Positions 23,230-34,775 of a stretch of 64,000 nucleotides of DNA are shown here, piece by piece. Within the stretch, counting starts at the first letter, position 1, and every line of letters begins with the position of its first letter. The notes beneath the pieces are model-generated. The model saw nothing but the letters and a program-made list of their open reading frames with translations, did no database searches and had not been told where the DNA came from. The translations under genes and the position numbers were made by a program. Source of the stretch: Druceiella hillmani (taxonomy: Eukaryota > Arthropoda > Insecta > Lepidoptera > Hepialidae); NCBI GenBank assembly GCA_039881145.1, contig JAYKKI010000090.1, forward strand, positions 6,545,501-6,609,500, in the 5' to 3' direction.

Positions 23230-23400
23230 GTGTACCTGTAATGCTTTCATCGAAATATGATATGATCTGAGCATCGACGCTTTGGTGCTCAGTTTCCCAT
23301 AAATAGGACGGTCGTGAGGGCAAGTGAAATAAGCTCTTATCTCCACGCTCGGGAACCCGATAACAAATATAGCCCAACCGAACTGACTGCTATGAAAATC
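23230..23400 (+). repeat. Unnamed dispersed repeat, copy 4 (weak)
   Basis: The block gcaagtgaaataagctctta, followed by cgctcgggaacccgata and ccgaactgactgc, parallels copies 1 and 2. Upstream similarity is poor. The 71-codon minus-strand frame over this segment has no family match. Confidence 0.4.
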
Positions 23401-24117
23401 CCTTCATATTTTGAGCTCTCATTTTTATTTTGTTATAATACCTACTCTTTATAGTTCTATGTTGAGCTGAGAGTTGGTGAAAACAGAGACTGCTCGATAT
23501 TGAAGTGTCATTCTTATATCATACGCTCTTTTCTATAGGAGAAAGCTTTCGACCTGTGATTTAATCGGGAAACGTAATGCAATAGGCATCACATTTATGT
23601 ATGCCATCTTATCTCAACTTAAATTAAAATAAAAATTTTCTCAGTTTTGACAACTATAGCCAATGACACACTGAAGATCTGGACGTGTCAATTGTTTTCA
23701 GAATTGATCACGAATGTCTTGCTTTTAGTTTACTAAAGATGGAAAATATTACACAGTAGCTTATACTCACAAATACACAAGCGCTATAAATTTAATTACC
23801 TACAAGAAGCAGCGTATTAGTGAAAAATATTATGTGCACTGTCGAGACGGATATATGATCGCGACGATTAAATAAACGTAGGGTGGTTCCGTTTTGTTTT
23901 CACATAATATTTTTGTAAATAAATAGTTATATACAACTCAAATTTACCAATACGAAGAGGTTTACAATAAATAGTTTTACTAATTTGTGATTAAATAAAT
24001 TGAAATCAGCAAGATTTTTTCAACATAATTCATATATAAACTTAAATTATTATTTAAATGAATGTCTTGATGTGTGTTAAAAAATTCGTGTATATTGCAG
24101 TAGAAAGAGTTAAAGAT

Positions 24118-24718
24118 GTGAAGAGCAAAAGTACTGAGTACGATTTTTTGCAGAAATCAATGATCATTTTTTAAATTTTCCTCGTTCAATAATTTCCCGT
24201 AAAATGTTGAATTTGGCTCATTTTGAAATGAATGGAAGAAAACCGGCAAAAATTGGACAAAAGAATATAATGGGTAAAAGCAACAGAATATCGTTTTGAA
24301 AAAAAGTTGGTGTTTTGAAGTGACTGAAACGTAATATCGCAATCCACCAAGACAATGTTCGAACACATATTTGGAAATCCGTCTGTCGCATACTAGAAGG
24401 TCTAGGCTGGACACTGCAGGAAAACTGCCGTATAGTCCAGATATTGCTCCGCCGGACTATCATCTGTTTCGGTCTTCAAAGGAACATTTGCGGAAAACCA
24501 GTTTATTAATTGTGAGCGCGTTAAAAACTATATCGCTGAATATTTAGAACGCCAGCCTCCCACTTTTTGAGAAGAAGATATTCCGCCTTTACTTAGAAGA
24601 TGGTTATATATTTTAGACTATGATGGTGAATATTTTTTTTATTGAATAATTTACACAAATAAATAATAATAAAATAAAAAGAGTCTTTGAGTATCCAAGA
24701 ACTTTTGCACAAACCGAT
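24118..24718 (+). mobile_element. Internally deleted mariner element with eroded terminal repeats
   Basis: The right end (ccaagaacttttgcacaaacc, about 24695-24715) has the form of a mariner terminal inverted repeat, where 'TTTTGCAC(C/A)AACC' is typical. A degraded partner (gagcaaaagtactgagtac) lies at 24123-24141. The sequence between is only about 600 bp, against about 1.3 kb for a complete mariner, and holds only the C-terminal third of the transposase (24330-24650). TA follows the right end, as expected for a TA target site. Confidence 0.65.
24330..24650 (+). pseudogene. Mariner transposase C-terminal remnant
   Basis: The translation reads IHQDNVRTHIWKSV, then RILEGLGW. After a frameshift it continues PYSPDIAPPDYHLFRS, then a decayed tail equivalent to '..PSFYE.GI..L..RW.....GEYF'. 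HQDN and SPDIAPPD carry the second and third aspartates of the DD34D triad, normally HDN and SPDLAPSD. The N-terminal DNA-binding half and the first aspartate are missing, consistent with a central deletion. At least two frameshifts and several stops are present. It probably belongs to the irritans or mauritiana group, but I cannot separate these by eye. Confidence 0.85.
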
Positions 24719-25449
24719 ATATCACTTATCAATAAGTCTTTAAAGCATAACAAGAAATATGAACAGAGTTTCTTGTTGCCTTATGTGACTAAAATAAATG
24801 TTGAATTGGATGAACCTATCGATATTATCTATTCTTTTTACTATGGCTCCGTAGTCAAACATCGATAATTCACTCAAGTCCGGGTGTATTTTTCTCTGTC
24901 TGCAACATCCCAGTAATTCTTATAGTTTTAGAAACTATATGCATGACATTTGATTAACAAGTATATGTTTAAAATAAAGATATTAGTTACTATATCTTAA
25001 AACATTTTTTTTCCTAGATTTTAAAATACTTTCCCTTGTTAAGAAATACTCATATGAAAAAACGTACCGCATTCTAAGGGATATCATTATAATAATGTTT
25101 TGAAAATAAATATTGATATAATTTTTCATTTTTAAGCACCACGTGTAAAATATTAGGCATCAAAATGACATGCAATGTGTTCCTTCCCTTCATTTTCTTT
25201 ACTTGACCGTGCGTTTGACAAATCTCCAAAAAACTTACATTAGAACTTTCAACCCAGTTAATTCATATCAACAATTTTAAAGGGCGTGGTTTGAATCTCG
25301 CTTTCTTTCAACCCTTTTTTATATTTACGATTCATCACAATCAAAGAATTTTTCTCTGTAAAACTGTCAAGTAAATTGAATGCAAATATTCATGAAAGAA
25401 GGGAGAACAGTGTTCAAATTTATGTCGATAAGTGGTTACAAATATGAAG
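24719..25449. other. No supported gene
   Basis: AT-rich flank of the mariner with no recognisable feature. Confidence 0.6.
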
Positions 25450-25980
25450 CGTAATTATCATTTCTTACACATCAACGCGAACACAATCGATGTCCACAAA
25501 ACGAGCATTAAACTCGCTGTCATGCCAAACTTCAATGAAAAGAAATTATTTTAACAGCAAGTGGAGGTTCGCTATAGTGAATACAATTTTAAATAAATAT
25601 AGATACCTTGCTCTTCGTTGATAGACACAAAGTTTCAAATCCGACAAGCCTGAATGGGACTCGTTGTAAAGGCATCGGCCCGCTGCATGGTAAACAGAAC
25701 TAATGAAGTAAGCCTTCAAAGGCGGCGTCATACGTTAATTAAGCATTCGGCCACCGACCTTCACTATTAAGGCTGTCGGGGAATCGGAGTAATTGACACA
25801 ACGACGAGGATGTCGTGTGAATAACAAATGCTTCGTTGGCGAAACAATTGTTGGCATTCTAAACAAGAGTTAAAGCCGCCAATTATACACATATATAGAC
25901 GAGTGTACTTGTGCTGTGGGGGTTGTATTTAGGGCGGCGGCACGCTCGGGTTTAATTTATTTACTTAAATTATGTGGTAC
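25450..25980. promoter_or_regulatory. Candidate non-coding regulatory segment
   Basis: About 530 bp of complex, GC-balanced, non-repetitive sequence that carries no long frame. It contains homeodomain-like TTAATTAA (25735-25742), a palindromic AACAATTGTT (around 25844, combining an E-box-like CAATTG and Sox-like ACAAT), and several CG-containing blocks unlike the surrounding AT-rich DNA. This resembles insect developmental enhancers or conserved non-coding elements, but nothing in the sequence proves function. It could equally be a low-copy transposon remnant. Confidence 0.2.
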
Positions 25981-26713
25981 CCGGGTTGCTTGAGGTCTAA
26001 TTATTTTTTTAAATTTTAGTTTCAACGTTGGGATGAATGATACATACATATATATCCTTATAATTCTCGTAAGTTCATCTGTATGTTAAGATTATTTTAT
26101 CTATTTCGTGAATTTTGAAAATATTTAAAGTAAAACACGATCAACAGAATATTTTATGACAATAAATATATTGTAATTGTTCAATCGGATGTAAATTCTA
26201 TATAACAAATATTCATGTATGTTATTTTTGGCGCATTTTTGTTCATGGAAATTTAAATTATTTTAATGAAATTTATTTCTGCTTTTTGTTCTGTGTTATT
26301 TAACTTAACTTATCTTGTGATCTCGATCCCCAGGGTCTATTATATACATGAAGATTCATTTTAGGTTACATTAAATAAAACACTTACGTAGGAAACCTTT
26401 TATTAATGAATTTTGATGAAATATTTTAATTTATATTGTTACATTATATCTTGACAAAACATATATTTATCATTTTGTCATTTGTGTGTTTCGGAATTAT
26501 AGTGTTTGTGTTTGTCACTTTCAGTGTTCACCAACACCCGAAAATAAATATTTATCTTATTTGAAGCAGCGTAACCCCCGTGCCGAGTTGAACGCGAAAC
26601 ATGTTCATACAAGTAACGCGGATGACCGGCGCGTACTCGCTCTTGTAGTCATTTGTTTCCGAGTTTTCACCGACGTATCGCTTAAGTAACGTGCATAATA
26701 GTTTATTTTCAAG

Positions 26714-29125
26714 ATGTCAGTGGAACTTAAAAGTAATAATAAAAATATATTTTCTTGGTTGGTAAGATAAATCACCAAATAACGGGTGCAAAGTTGCCCT
26801 CTAATCGTCAAGTTCTCTCAGTTCTGTTTTTTAATATTGGCGAGGTAAAATTGACTGTTAATGAAAGTGCAAATCTTGTGAGTCGTGAATGCATCATATT
26901 TTTGGAAAAAGCTAGAATACCTACCAGAGCTTTACCTAATTGTGTGAAAAAACTTGTGGATCTTTACCATGTTTGGAGAGAGCTACAAAAAACTGTGAAA
27001 AAACCCAGGACGTTTATAAGAACCGCGAGGAGAAATTCCAAAAAGATTTAGATAATTTATTTGATATCGCGCATGCCGATGCTCTACAAAGAATCAAAAT
27101 AGAGGAAGACAAAATATTTTTACAAAAACAAAGAAAGCCAGGGCGTTCGGGTTGCTTAGCGGGTGTTGACAAAAAGTTAGTTGAGAAAGAAGAAAGAGTA
27201 AGGCAGAGAAAACTAGGAGAAGAGGAAAAAAGACTAAAGCATTTAACTGATATGAATTTATTGACTTCAGACACCTCTATCCCCCCTCAAGACCTTCACG
27301 AACAGTCTACCAGTTCTGACAAAAGTTTGGAAGAAGATTTACCTTCCAGCTCGCAATTGCAATCCGTGACTTCGCTATGTGCTTCAAAAAGAGGAAGGAC
27401 GTATTTTATTACCCTTAAACTAGTTGCAGCTTTAGATAGATGTCAACTAAGTGTAAGGGATTCTGTTTACATACTTCAGGCTGTTGTAGAAGCACTTGGT
27501 CTCAGTTGTGAAGACTTTCCTATCAACAAGTCTTCTATTCAACGAATTCGGACCCAAATGAGAAAAGAGAGAACAAAATCGATAATAACTGATTTTTAGA
27601 ACAACGTGCCTGAAATTGTAACTATTCATTGGGATGGAAAGCTATTGCCCGGTTTAAATGTGACAGGTTCAAAAGAAGAACGCCTGCCAATTCTCATTTC
27701 ATTCGGGGAAAAGACCAACTTCTAGCAGTGCCAAAACTCGATAGTTCTACTGGCAAAGATCAAGCTGAAGCTGTTTTAAATGCCATTTCTGATTGGAATC
27801 TTAATAAAAAGGTACAGATTATGTGCTTCGACACAACGGCTTCTAATACAGGCCGCTTAAATGGGGCTTGTGTGCTCTTGGAGCAAAAGTTAGAAAGGGA
27901 ATTGTTACTTTTTGCTTGCCGCCATATGTATATATGTACATATGTATGAACTAGTACTGAAATGTGTGTTTGAATCAAAGATCCATGAAGTTATTAGCAG
28001 TCCCGATATCCCGTTATTTAAACAAATTTAGAGACAATTGGAAGAACGTTAATGCAACTGCTACCGAAACATGTACTGATTTCCTAAAGAAATATTTTTG
28101 TGAAACGATGATTAACGAACTTATTAATTATTATTAAAAAAGAACTACTGAAATCTATTATAAGTGACGATTATCGCGAGTTGATTGAATTGTGTATAGT
28201 GTTTTTGGGGAGAGATAATGAAAATAAATTTAAAATCAGACCACTTGGCGCCATGAATCAGGCAAGATGGATGGCAAGAGCTATTTACTCTTTAAAGATA
28301 TGCTTGCTGCAATGACAATTTAAAATGAGTGCTAAGGACAAACGAGCACTGCAAGATGTTTGCTTATTTATTGCAATGGCTTATGTAAAGCCCTGGCTTG
28401 AGGGCAATGTGGCGGTAAAAGCCCCGAATCAAGATTTATGTTTCTTAAAAACATTTATAAACTACGAAACAGTCGACCAACTGATTTCTAAAGCAGCTCT
28501 GACCAAGTTCAGCCAACACTTGTGGTATTTATCAGAAGAAATAGTTTTATTTTCATTATTTGATGATAAAGTAGATACACAAACCAAAGCTGATATCGTA
28601 TCGAATTTACAAAGGGAAATTTGTATGATTTTGGGAAGAGATATATTCCATCGAAGTAAGAAATATCTCCTTCTTTGTACGGTGAGTTGAATAAGTGTTT
28701 TTTTTTCATTTTATCATTAGAAAATGTGATAATTTTGTTATTATATTTCTTTTATTGTTTCAGGAAAACGTTTGAGTGATTTCGTGACCATCAAGAGCAC
28801 AAATTTATTATCGCGGTTAAAAATTGATAACGCTTTTCTCTAAGAACAAGTCTCTTCATGGGAACAAATCCCTTCCTTTCAGGAAGCTAAAAAAGAAGTT
28901 ATGCACTTGAAGGCAGTCAATGACACAGCAGAGAGAGGCGTGAAGCTCATGCAATATTTTCATGGATTAATAACTGCTGCAGAAAAACAAAAACAGTTCT
29001 TGTTACGTTGTGTACAAGAACACAGAAAGTTGTACCCAGATTGCAAGAAAAATACTTTAAAAAAAAGTATCCTGAATCCTGAATTATATATCTTTTTCAA
29101 TTTTATAAATAAATACATAACCTAA
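26714..29125 (+). pseudogene. Decayed RNase-H-like (hAT-like) transposase gene with intron
   Basis: This is the longest coding remnant here. It is pieced together from parts in order. 26755-26998 (RECIIFLEKARIPTRA) holds the N-terminal domain. 27003-27599 (EEKFQKDLDNLFDIAHADAL, then VAALDRCQLSVRDSVYILQA) is continuous with it after a one-base loss in an A-run. A TAG at 27597 follows. Next come TIHWDGKLLPGLN, QIMCFDTTASNTG and LLLFACRH, then YELVLKCVFESKIH, ELIELCIVFLGRD, NQARWMARAIYSLKI, NQDLCFLKTF and LMQYFHGLITAAEKQK. It matches a family of uncharacterised insect and other invertebrate proteins known to me only by these motifs. HWDG, FDTTASN and CRH resemble the first D, second D and C..H signatures of hAT-type RNase H folds, so a transposase or domesticated transposase is inferred. 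Three in-frame stops (27597, about 28314, about 28841) and at least five frameshifts show it is dead. A candidate ATG at 26714 lies in another frame. Confidence 0.75.
28682..28763 (+). other. 82-bp intron in the transposase-like pseudogene
   Basis: GTGAGT at 28682 and a T-rich tract ending TTTCAG at 28763 bound an AT-rich segment that interrupts the coding similarity exactly. Joining the two sides gives SLYGKRLSDFVT, the expected continuation of the family. The intron shows that this copy did not arise by reverse transcription of a spliced mRNA. Confidence 0.8.
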
Positions 29126-29445
29126 ATTAATCTTCCACTGTTTTCTATTATAAAATATGTATTTTGATCATAATATAGCTTACATGCAACTAAGTTTTCT
29201 AAAATCGTTGTTTAGAGAAACAATGATGCCTTGTCGGCACGGGTTGCCATTGTCATATGACGATGAAATTTTGCACGAAGGTAGCCTTTAGTACTATAAA
29301 AAGAATTAGAGGGTATGCGTTACAATATTTAAAAGAAAAAAAATCGGTGATATAAGGGACATCCTAATATATACGTCATATACTTTATGTAATATCCATA
29401 CCAAAACGTAAACAGTCCACGGATAATTTAATAATTTTTTTTAAA
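29126..29445. other. No supported gene
   Basis: AT-rich sequence downstream of the transposase-like gene. I could not find a terminal inverted repeat matching its upstream flank. Confidence 0.5.
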
Positions 29446-29540
29446 GTGAATATATTTGGCGTTAATTTTGTTGAAAATCATTATCATTTCATTTTTATTC
29501 ATAACTAAAAGAAACTACGTGATATAGTATTATTTCTACT
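29446..29540 (-). repeat. Foldback repeat family, copy B (one arm)
   Basis: The minus strand reads aatactatatcacgtagttt, then caacaaaattaacgccaaat, matching copies A (11016-11140) and C (35897-35979). Only one arm and the flank are present. Confidence 0.65.
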
Positions 29541-32500
29541 ATTTTTTATTTTTACTATATTTTATATCCATATTATATATTTTGTATCCACATGGTATAT
29601 ATTTAATATAATTGCTAATATCTGATAAAACTACGCCAAAAAACCACCAGTGTATAGTAACTTAAATTTTGCGAAGTTAATAACTATAATCGAAACAACA
29701 AGGTGAACTGTACAAAAGAAAGTTGCAATATCATAGATTAGCAAAAAGTTTAAATTTGAAAGTAGTCGCCATATTGTTTTTGGAGATAAAATGCTAAAGT
29801 TCGAAATTATTAATGATGAATGTAAAATTACAAATTAAATTTAAATTTATTAAAACTAAAACGAAATTTTTACCAAATTCTGAAAAATATAAAATAAAAT
29901 TCTGAAATTCTGAAAAATAGATTGCGCTAGACGATGAATAATGAAACCCATATATGTATTGTTTATAAGATAAATAAATAGTTATTTTTATTTTCAGCCG
30001 TACGTGTCATACATAAACCAATTGTGACCCAGCAGTGCAAGCTTCCAGAAATAATCCATCTGAATGGCTTTTGAAATGTTGAAGGTATATTTTTGAAATC
30101 AATTGCTTTTTTGTTAAATACTATAACTGTAAAATCTTAGACGTGCGTATATTTTTTGAAATGTTACTATCACTGAATAGTTTAACAACAATTTAAGAAA
30201 CCAAAAAATATTTTTTAACTCTTCTAAATGACGATAAATGAGAATTCAATGTTCTTTTATAACACCGTATATGTATGACAATGCTCTCTAAACAGCGCCA
30301 TATACAATTAGTCAACCTAGACGCTGGTAATGTCTCGAGTGCTACCTAGTGCTTGGGCCAAATGGACTTCACATAAAACAAATCGGGACGTATAGAACCT
30401 GTTCAATCTATTTAACGCGTTCTCCGTCCTCTCTCCTCTCATCAACTCAATTCTCTTTTCTCACTTTTGACATGAAACGTCTTTCATTTCCGTCAGAAGG
30501 GGTTACTTGTAAAAACCATATGTTTGGAAAACTTTGGAAGCATAGCACATAGTAACATCTACCGGCATTATTTTAGTACCATAGCTTAGAAGGTAGAAGC
30601 CATTATTCAGTAGTGCATATCTCGACGTAATTGGCGCTGAAGTCGCGTGCAGCACGACCCATTCAAAACTAAATTTACATCGTGCGCTGTGTTTAATAAG
30701 TGATTACTCAGCAGTACATTGATTGATTCGAGTGGTCGCGTTTGACAGAGCTTTTGACGTTATAATAGGTTTCATACATAAAACTCATGGTCACTAGGAC
30801 CATTAAAATTGTAGAATTTAAAGAAAGGTTTGTGTCGGGTGGCAAAAGAGGTAGATTTCGGCCCTCGACAACCCACTTTGACCTCGGTGGATTATGTTCG
30901 TCTCCACAGGGAACGTGTTAGACTTACTATATTATACACTCTATGGCACGCTCAAGACGTTTCACGTACTCCACTGCGGCTGCGTCTCTGATACGACCTA
31001 TCCGTATTTTTTATGAGGCAATGCGAAAGATGGCGCCTAATTTCACACAATACGCTTAAACCTGGACGCCAGAAGGCGCGTATCAGGACATGTGCAATTA
31101 ACTACGAAACAATCGTAGTCGTAACTTCAAGAATAACTTCAAGAATACCGCGAAGCTCGAGGTGACGCATGACGTGACGCCCATAAATTTTATTGAAATT
31201 ATATATATATATTATTATATATATACCTTCAACCTTTATCAAAGGATGGGCTTCCTAACAAAAATTGTGAGCCCACATGGGATGCCTGGCAGACGTGAAA
31301 CATAAGAATTTTATATATTGAAATATTTTTATATGAACGAATTAAAAAAAATTAATAATGAAATAATAATTTAATTTAAATATTTTATATTTAAGAAATA
31401 ATTTATCAGAGAAATATTTTTTGCTAATGTATTGAAAATTAATTTTTAATTTTATAATACAAATAGCCGACAAGACGCGAAGCTGGTCGAATGAAATAAG
31501 AAAGAGCCAACAAAATGCGAAGTTGGCCCAATCGCACATAGGAATTTGCCATCAGAACATTTTAATTCCATCCAAACGCGCTGTAGGTTTCACATAAAAA
31601 TAGAAGAATTTGTTAGAATGCTCATTGTGATTCTGTTGGAAACTCTTAACTCACGTGGCTCCAGAGATAAGCACAAACAAACACACTTTTTTGCTTTACA
31701 AATGAAAATAAATTAACTTCTGATGTTGTCCGTATGACTAAAAATGTTGTGTTGTATATTCTGATTCAATGAAACAAACAGACCTTTCCGCTTGTAATAT
31801 TTAAGGTATTTTATTAAAGATTTTCTTAGTTTTACTAGGTAAAAACGACGTAAAACTACGACGGTACGAAAATATTGAAAAAATGTTTTGCCCTATTCTC
31901 ATCATGGGCTAATCAAACAGGTTTTCCTTTTTTTTAGGCTTATTTAAAAATATGTAAACTTGAAAGGAAAAGTTATAAATAAACAGCAAAAACCTCAGTC
32001 TCACAAATGTGATAATGCCTATAAATATCCACAATGGTTCCTATAACTACCCTGCATTAACACTGCGCCGAGCTTGTCTCTATCGGGTGGATACTAACTC
32101 TTAGTGACTAAAAATGCGGCAGCGTATATTCAGTTCATTTGTCTCCTCGACAGTGAAAAATTTTACGACGAACCAGGGAAAAGAGTGATTGTCACAAATA
32201 ATTCGCAGTTTGCGTAAGTCATTTATTACCCATGTTTCGTTTTTATTACCGGAAAACTGTTTAAAGTTGTAGCTAAAATTATTTCGATAAAGTCCTGATA
32301 AGGGATTGCCTTTATTTTCCTTTTGGAAAATTGTATAAAATTGTTTTTCACAAGATATTCCCAATTTATTTAGACATAATCCCTCCCTTAATATTATTAT
32401 AACTACTAGAGACTATCGCAGTGATATTTGCTATTTTTACACTATAGTTTACAAGGAGCGCCTTATATTCGCTTATTAATTTAAAAAAATCAGCTTAAAA

Positions 32501-32603
32501 GGCCAAGTTAAGGATCATAACAAGGATACTAGACCGATATAGGATAGTTATCAGTTAAAAAATTGGTATTGGCTCTGATTGAATTCATTCACAGATACAT
32601 GTA
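29541..32603. other. No supported gene; unidentified GC-balanced block 30300-31190
   Basis: The part 30640-31190 is clearly richer in CG and more complex than its flanks and may be an unidentified repeat. No frame on either strand gives a family match. AT-rich DNA surrounds it, including a (TA)n-like stretch at 31201-31227. Confidence 0.45.
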
Positions 32604-32626
32604 CATATATATATATATATATACAT

Positions 32627-32678
<52 letters not shown>
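32604..32678. repeat. (TA)n microsatellite
   Basis: A TA run with two short CATA or CATATCA interruptions. Confidence 0.95.
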
Positions 32679-32679
<1 letters not shown>

Positions 32680-32921
32680 GCATGCATGTTTGTGTGTGCT
32701 TTTATTTACAAACCGGTGAAGGACAAGTTAAAAATCGCACAGTAGAGTGTTCCGAATCAAAGTATGAACTCATCGATATTTGGCGACACTGAAATGAAAC
32801 GTTATCTCAAGGACCTCAATCAACCTTAGTATTAAGGATTTGCACGAGTCATATTTTTTTCTTCTCACGAAAAAAATTCTTTTGCACGAGTCATAATTTA
32901 AATATCATACTACGGTACGAA

Positions 32922-33131
32922 ATAATTATTGGTGTTGATTAAAGCGTTGGGCCTATATTTTTTGTTTATTTGTAAGCTGGTCGAGACCGAGTTGAAAAAT
33001 TTGCAAAGTGAATATTTCATTTAGCTGGTAACTATCCTAATTATTATTGATATTCACTTTGCGATTTCTTGACCAGTTTATGAATAAACAAAAAATATAG
33101 GCTCAACGCTTTAATCAACACCAATAATTAT
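32922..33131. repeat. Long foldback (inverted repeat) element
   Basis: Arms at 32922-33015 and 33050-33131 are inverted copies. The outer 47-49 bp are nearly perfect (ataattattggtgttgatt, then aaagcgttg). The inner part carries small indels around a shared ctggtc core and ends in caaagtgaatat. The spacer is 34 bp. With no coding capacity and this architecture it is most likely a MITE or foldback element. No target-site duplication could be fixed. Confidence 0.8.
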
Positions 33132-33576
33132 ATTTCTTTATTTTCAACTCTCTAAATTTTGATCTGATATAAATGTTATGTTAAGGGATTTATAAAAAAT
33201 ATATGAAAAAAATTAATACATTACTTTCTGTTTGATTTTCGATATTTCAGTCATCACATATTAACTACAATTTTCAAAATAATTTTATTAATACTTTATG
33301 GATTAATGAGGTCGGACAAGAAATTGTGTGTGACTTCTAAAATTTTTTTTAATGGTTGTTTTTTTTTCATTTTTCATACATAAACGGATTTTAAATTAAA
33401 TCATCTTCGTTCGTTATTTTAAATAAGTTTCGTCTTGATGAATGTTTAGTAAATAAAATATAATAATTTCGGGAAAATTATACTTAATTTTCCCATTTAT
33501 GTTTCATATTGAGGACATTGTGTCGACCTGATCAACTGACTCAACAAAATGTTGGGTACATCCGCGTTGTTAAGCA

Positions 33577-33616
33577 ACTTGTCACTTTTTGAAATAGTTT
33601 TCAAAAAGTGACAAGT
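33577..33616. repeat. Perfect 18-bp hairpin
   Basis: acttgtcactttttgaaa (33577-33594) pairs perfectly with 33599-33616 around a 4-nt loop. A T-run terminator role does not apply in a eukaryote. It is probably the core of a small inverted-repeat transposon. Confidence 0.85.
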
Positions 33617-34394
33617 AAATTTACCCAATAGGTGAGAAAGAACTACAAAAAAAGGTATTATTTGCACAGAATATCATAAATAATAATTATAGCATCTGAC
33701 CTCCTCTAACATTCCTGTAATCTCTAACTAAGTCTTGTAATATGTATGAATGAAAGAGACACTGATCGCCATGAGGCCGTACACATCCTAAATAAGCGGT
33801 TAGCACAATAATCTTGCAATATTTACAACATTGTTTGTTTAAACTTATAGGAAATTCCTATTAATCTTTTCATGACTACTAATCTTTTAACGTCATTTCT
33901 AGTGCACGATCACCATATTTACGATGGTTATGTCTTGTTTTCCCCAAAGGTTACATAATCCCTGATTTCATTTTATTTTTATGGTCATATATACTAAGAT
34001 CCACAACTTACTATTGAATAATGACTTTGCTATGATCATTTTATTACGTCAGCCCTGTTCCTAAAAATTAATTTACACTTCATTATTATTATTGTTAATT
34101 AATTTTTAGTTTGTGGTATTTAAGCACCAATAGATTCCTAGGTCTTGACGTGAATGTGCCTATTAAATTTGAATGACAGTTTGAAAAGTTAAATGTTACA
34201 AAAGAAGGGAAGGGTTTAACATGTTATAAAATATAAACCCGTGCAGTGCAGTTGAATTGCGTATAAAAATATAAAAAAAATTTTGACATCCTCCGACGAG
34301 GATCGTTTTGGAAAATATTTGAGGCCACGTAGAGTAATCGACGCACTTCTCGCATAAGTCTAATCTGAGAATTCGCAGGAAACTGCGAATATTT

Positions 34395-34457
34395 AATACT
34401 TTTATGTTGCAAAATAAAATGTAAACGCTCAATACTTTTATGTTGCAAAACAAAATG
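34395..34457. repeat. 36-bp-period direct repeat
   Basis: aatacttttatgttgcaaaa occurs at 34395 and again at 34431, followed by almost the same aaaatg-type end. The two minus-strand frames across this region are affected by the repeat and show no family match. Confidence 0.7.
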
Positions 34458-34607
34458 AGTTGCAAAAAGTTATGACACTGTTATTGTAGACTAATTATGT
34501 GACCAGATATAAAAAAATAGGTACAAATATTTGAGAATATCAGGATCTGTCATCTTATGGGAACAGTATTTTAAGAAACGGCAAAGAAAGAAAGAAATCT
34601 GAGATAA

Positions 34608-34775
34608 TATCAAAAAAGTGCCACTAACCGTTACCGATCAAAACGCGTAGATTCCGCTCAGTCTAGTACCAGCGCGGACATTACCAATCGTAATCCAACA
34701 GACATTGATGTGTGTTCTAGTAATGTGAATACAATGGGAGAAGATCTGACCGTAACTACTGCTGTCTTCCTTTAA
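34608..34775 (+). other. Coding-looking open frame without ATG start
   Basis: A 55-codon frame after a TAA at 34605. It includes SATNRYRSKRVDSAQSSTSA, NRNPTDIDVCSS and TMGEDLTVTTAVF, ending at TAA 34773. Its Ser/Thr/Asp-rich, low-Lys composition stands out from the neighbouring noise. It could be a fragment of an exon or of a transposon protein. I do not recognise it. Confidence 0.25.
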
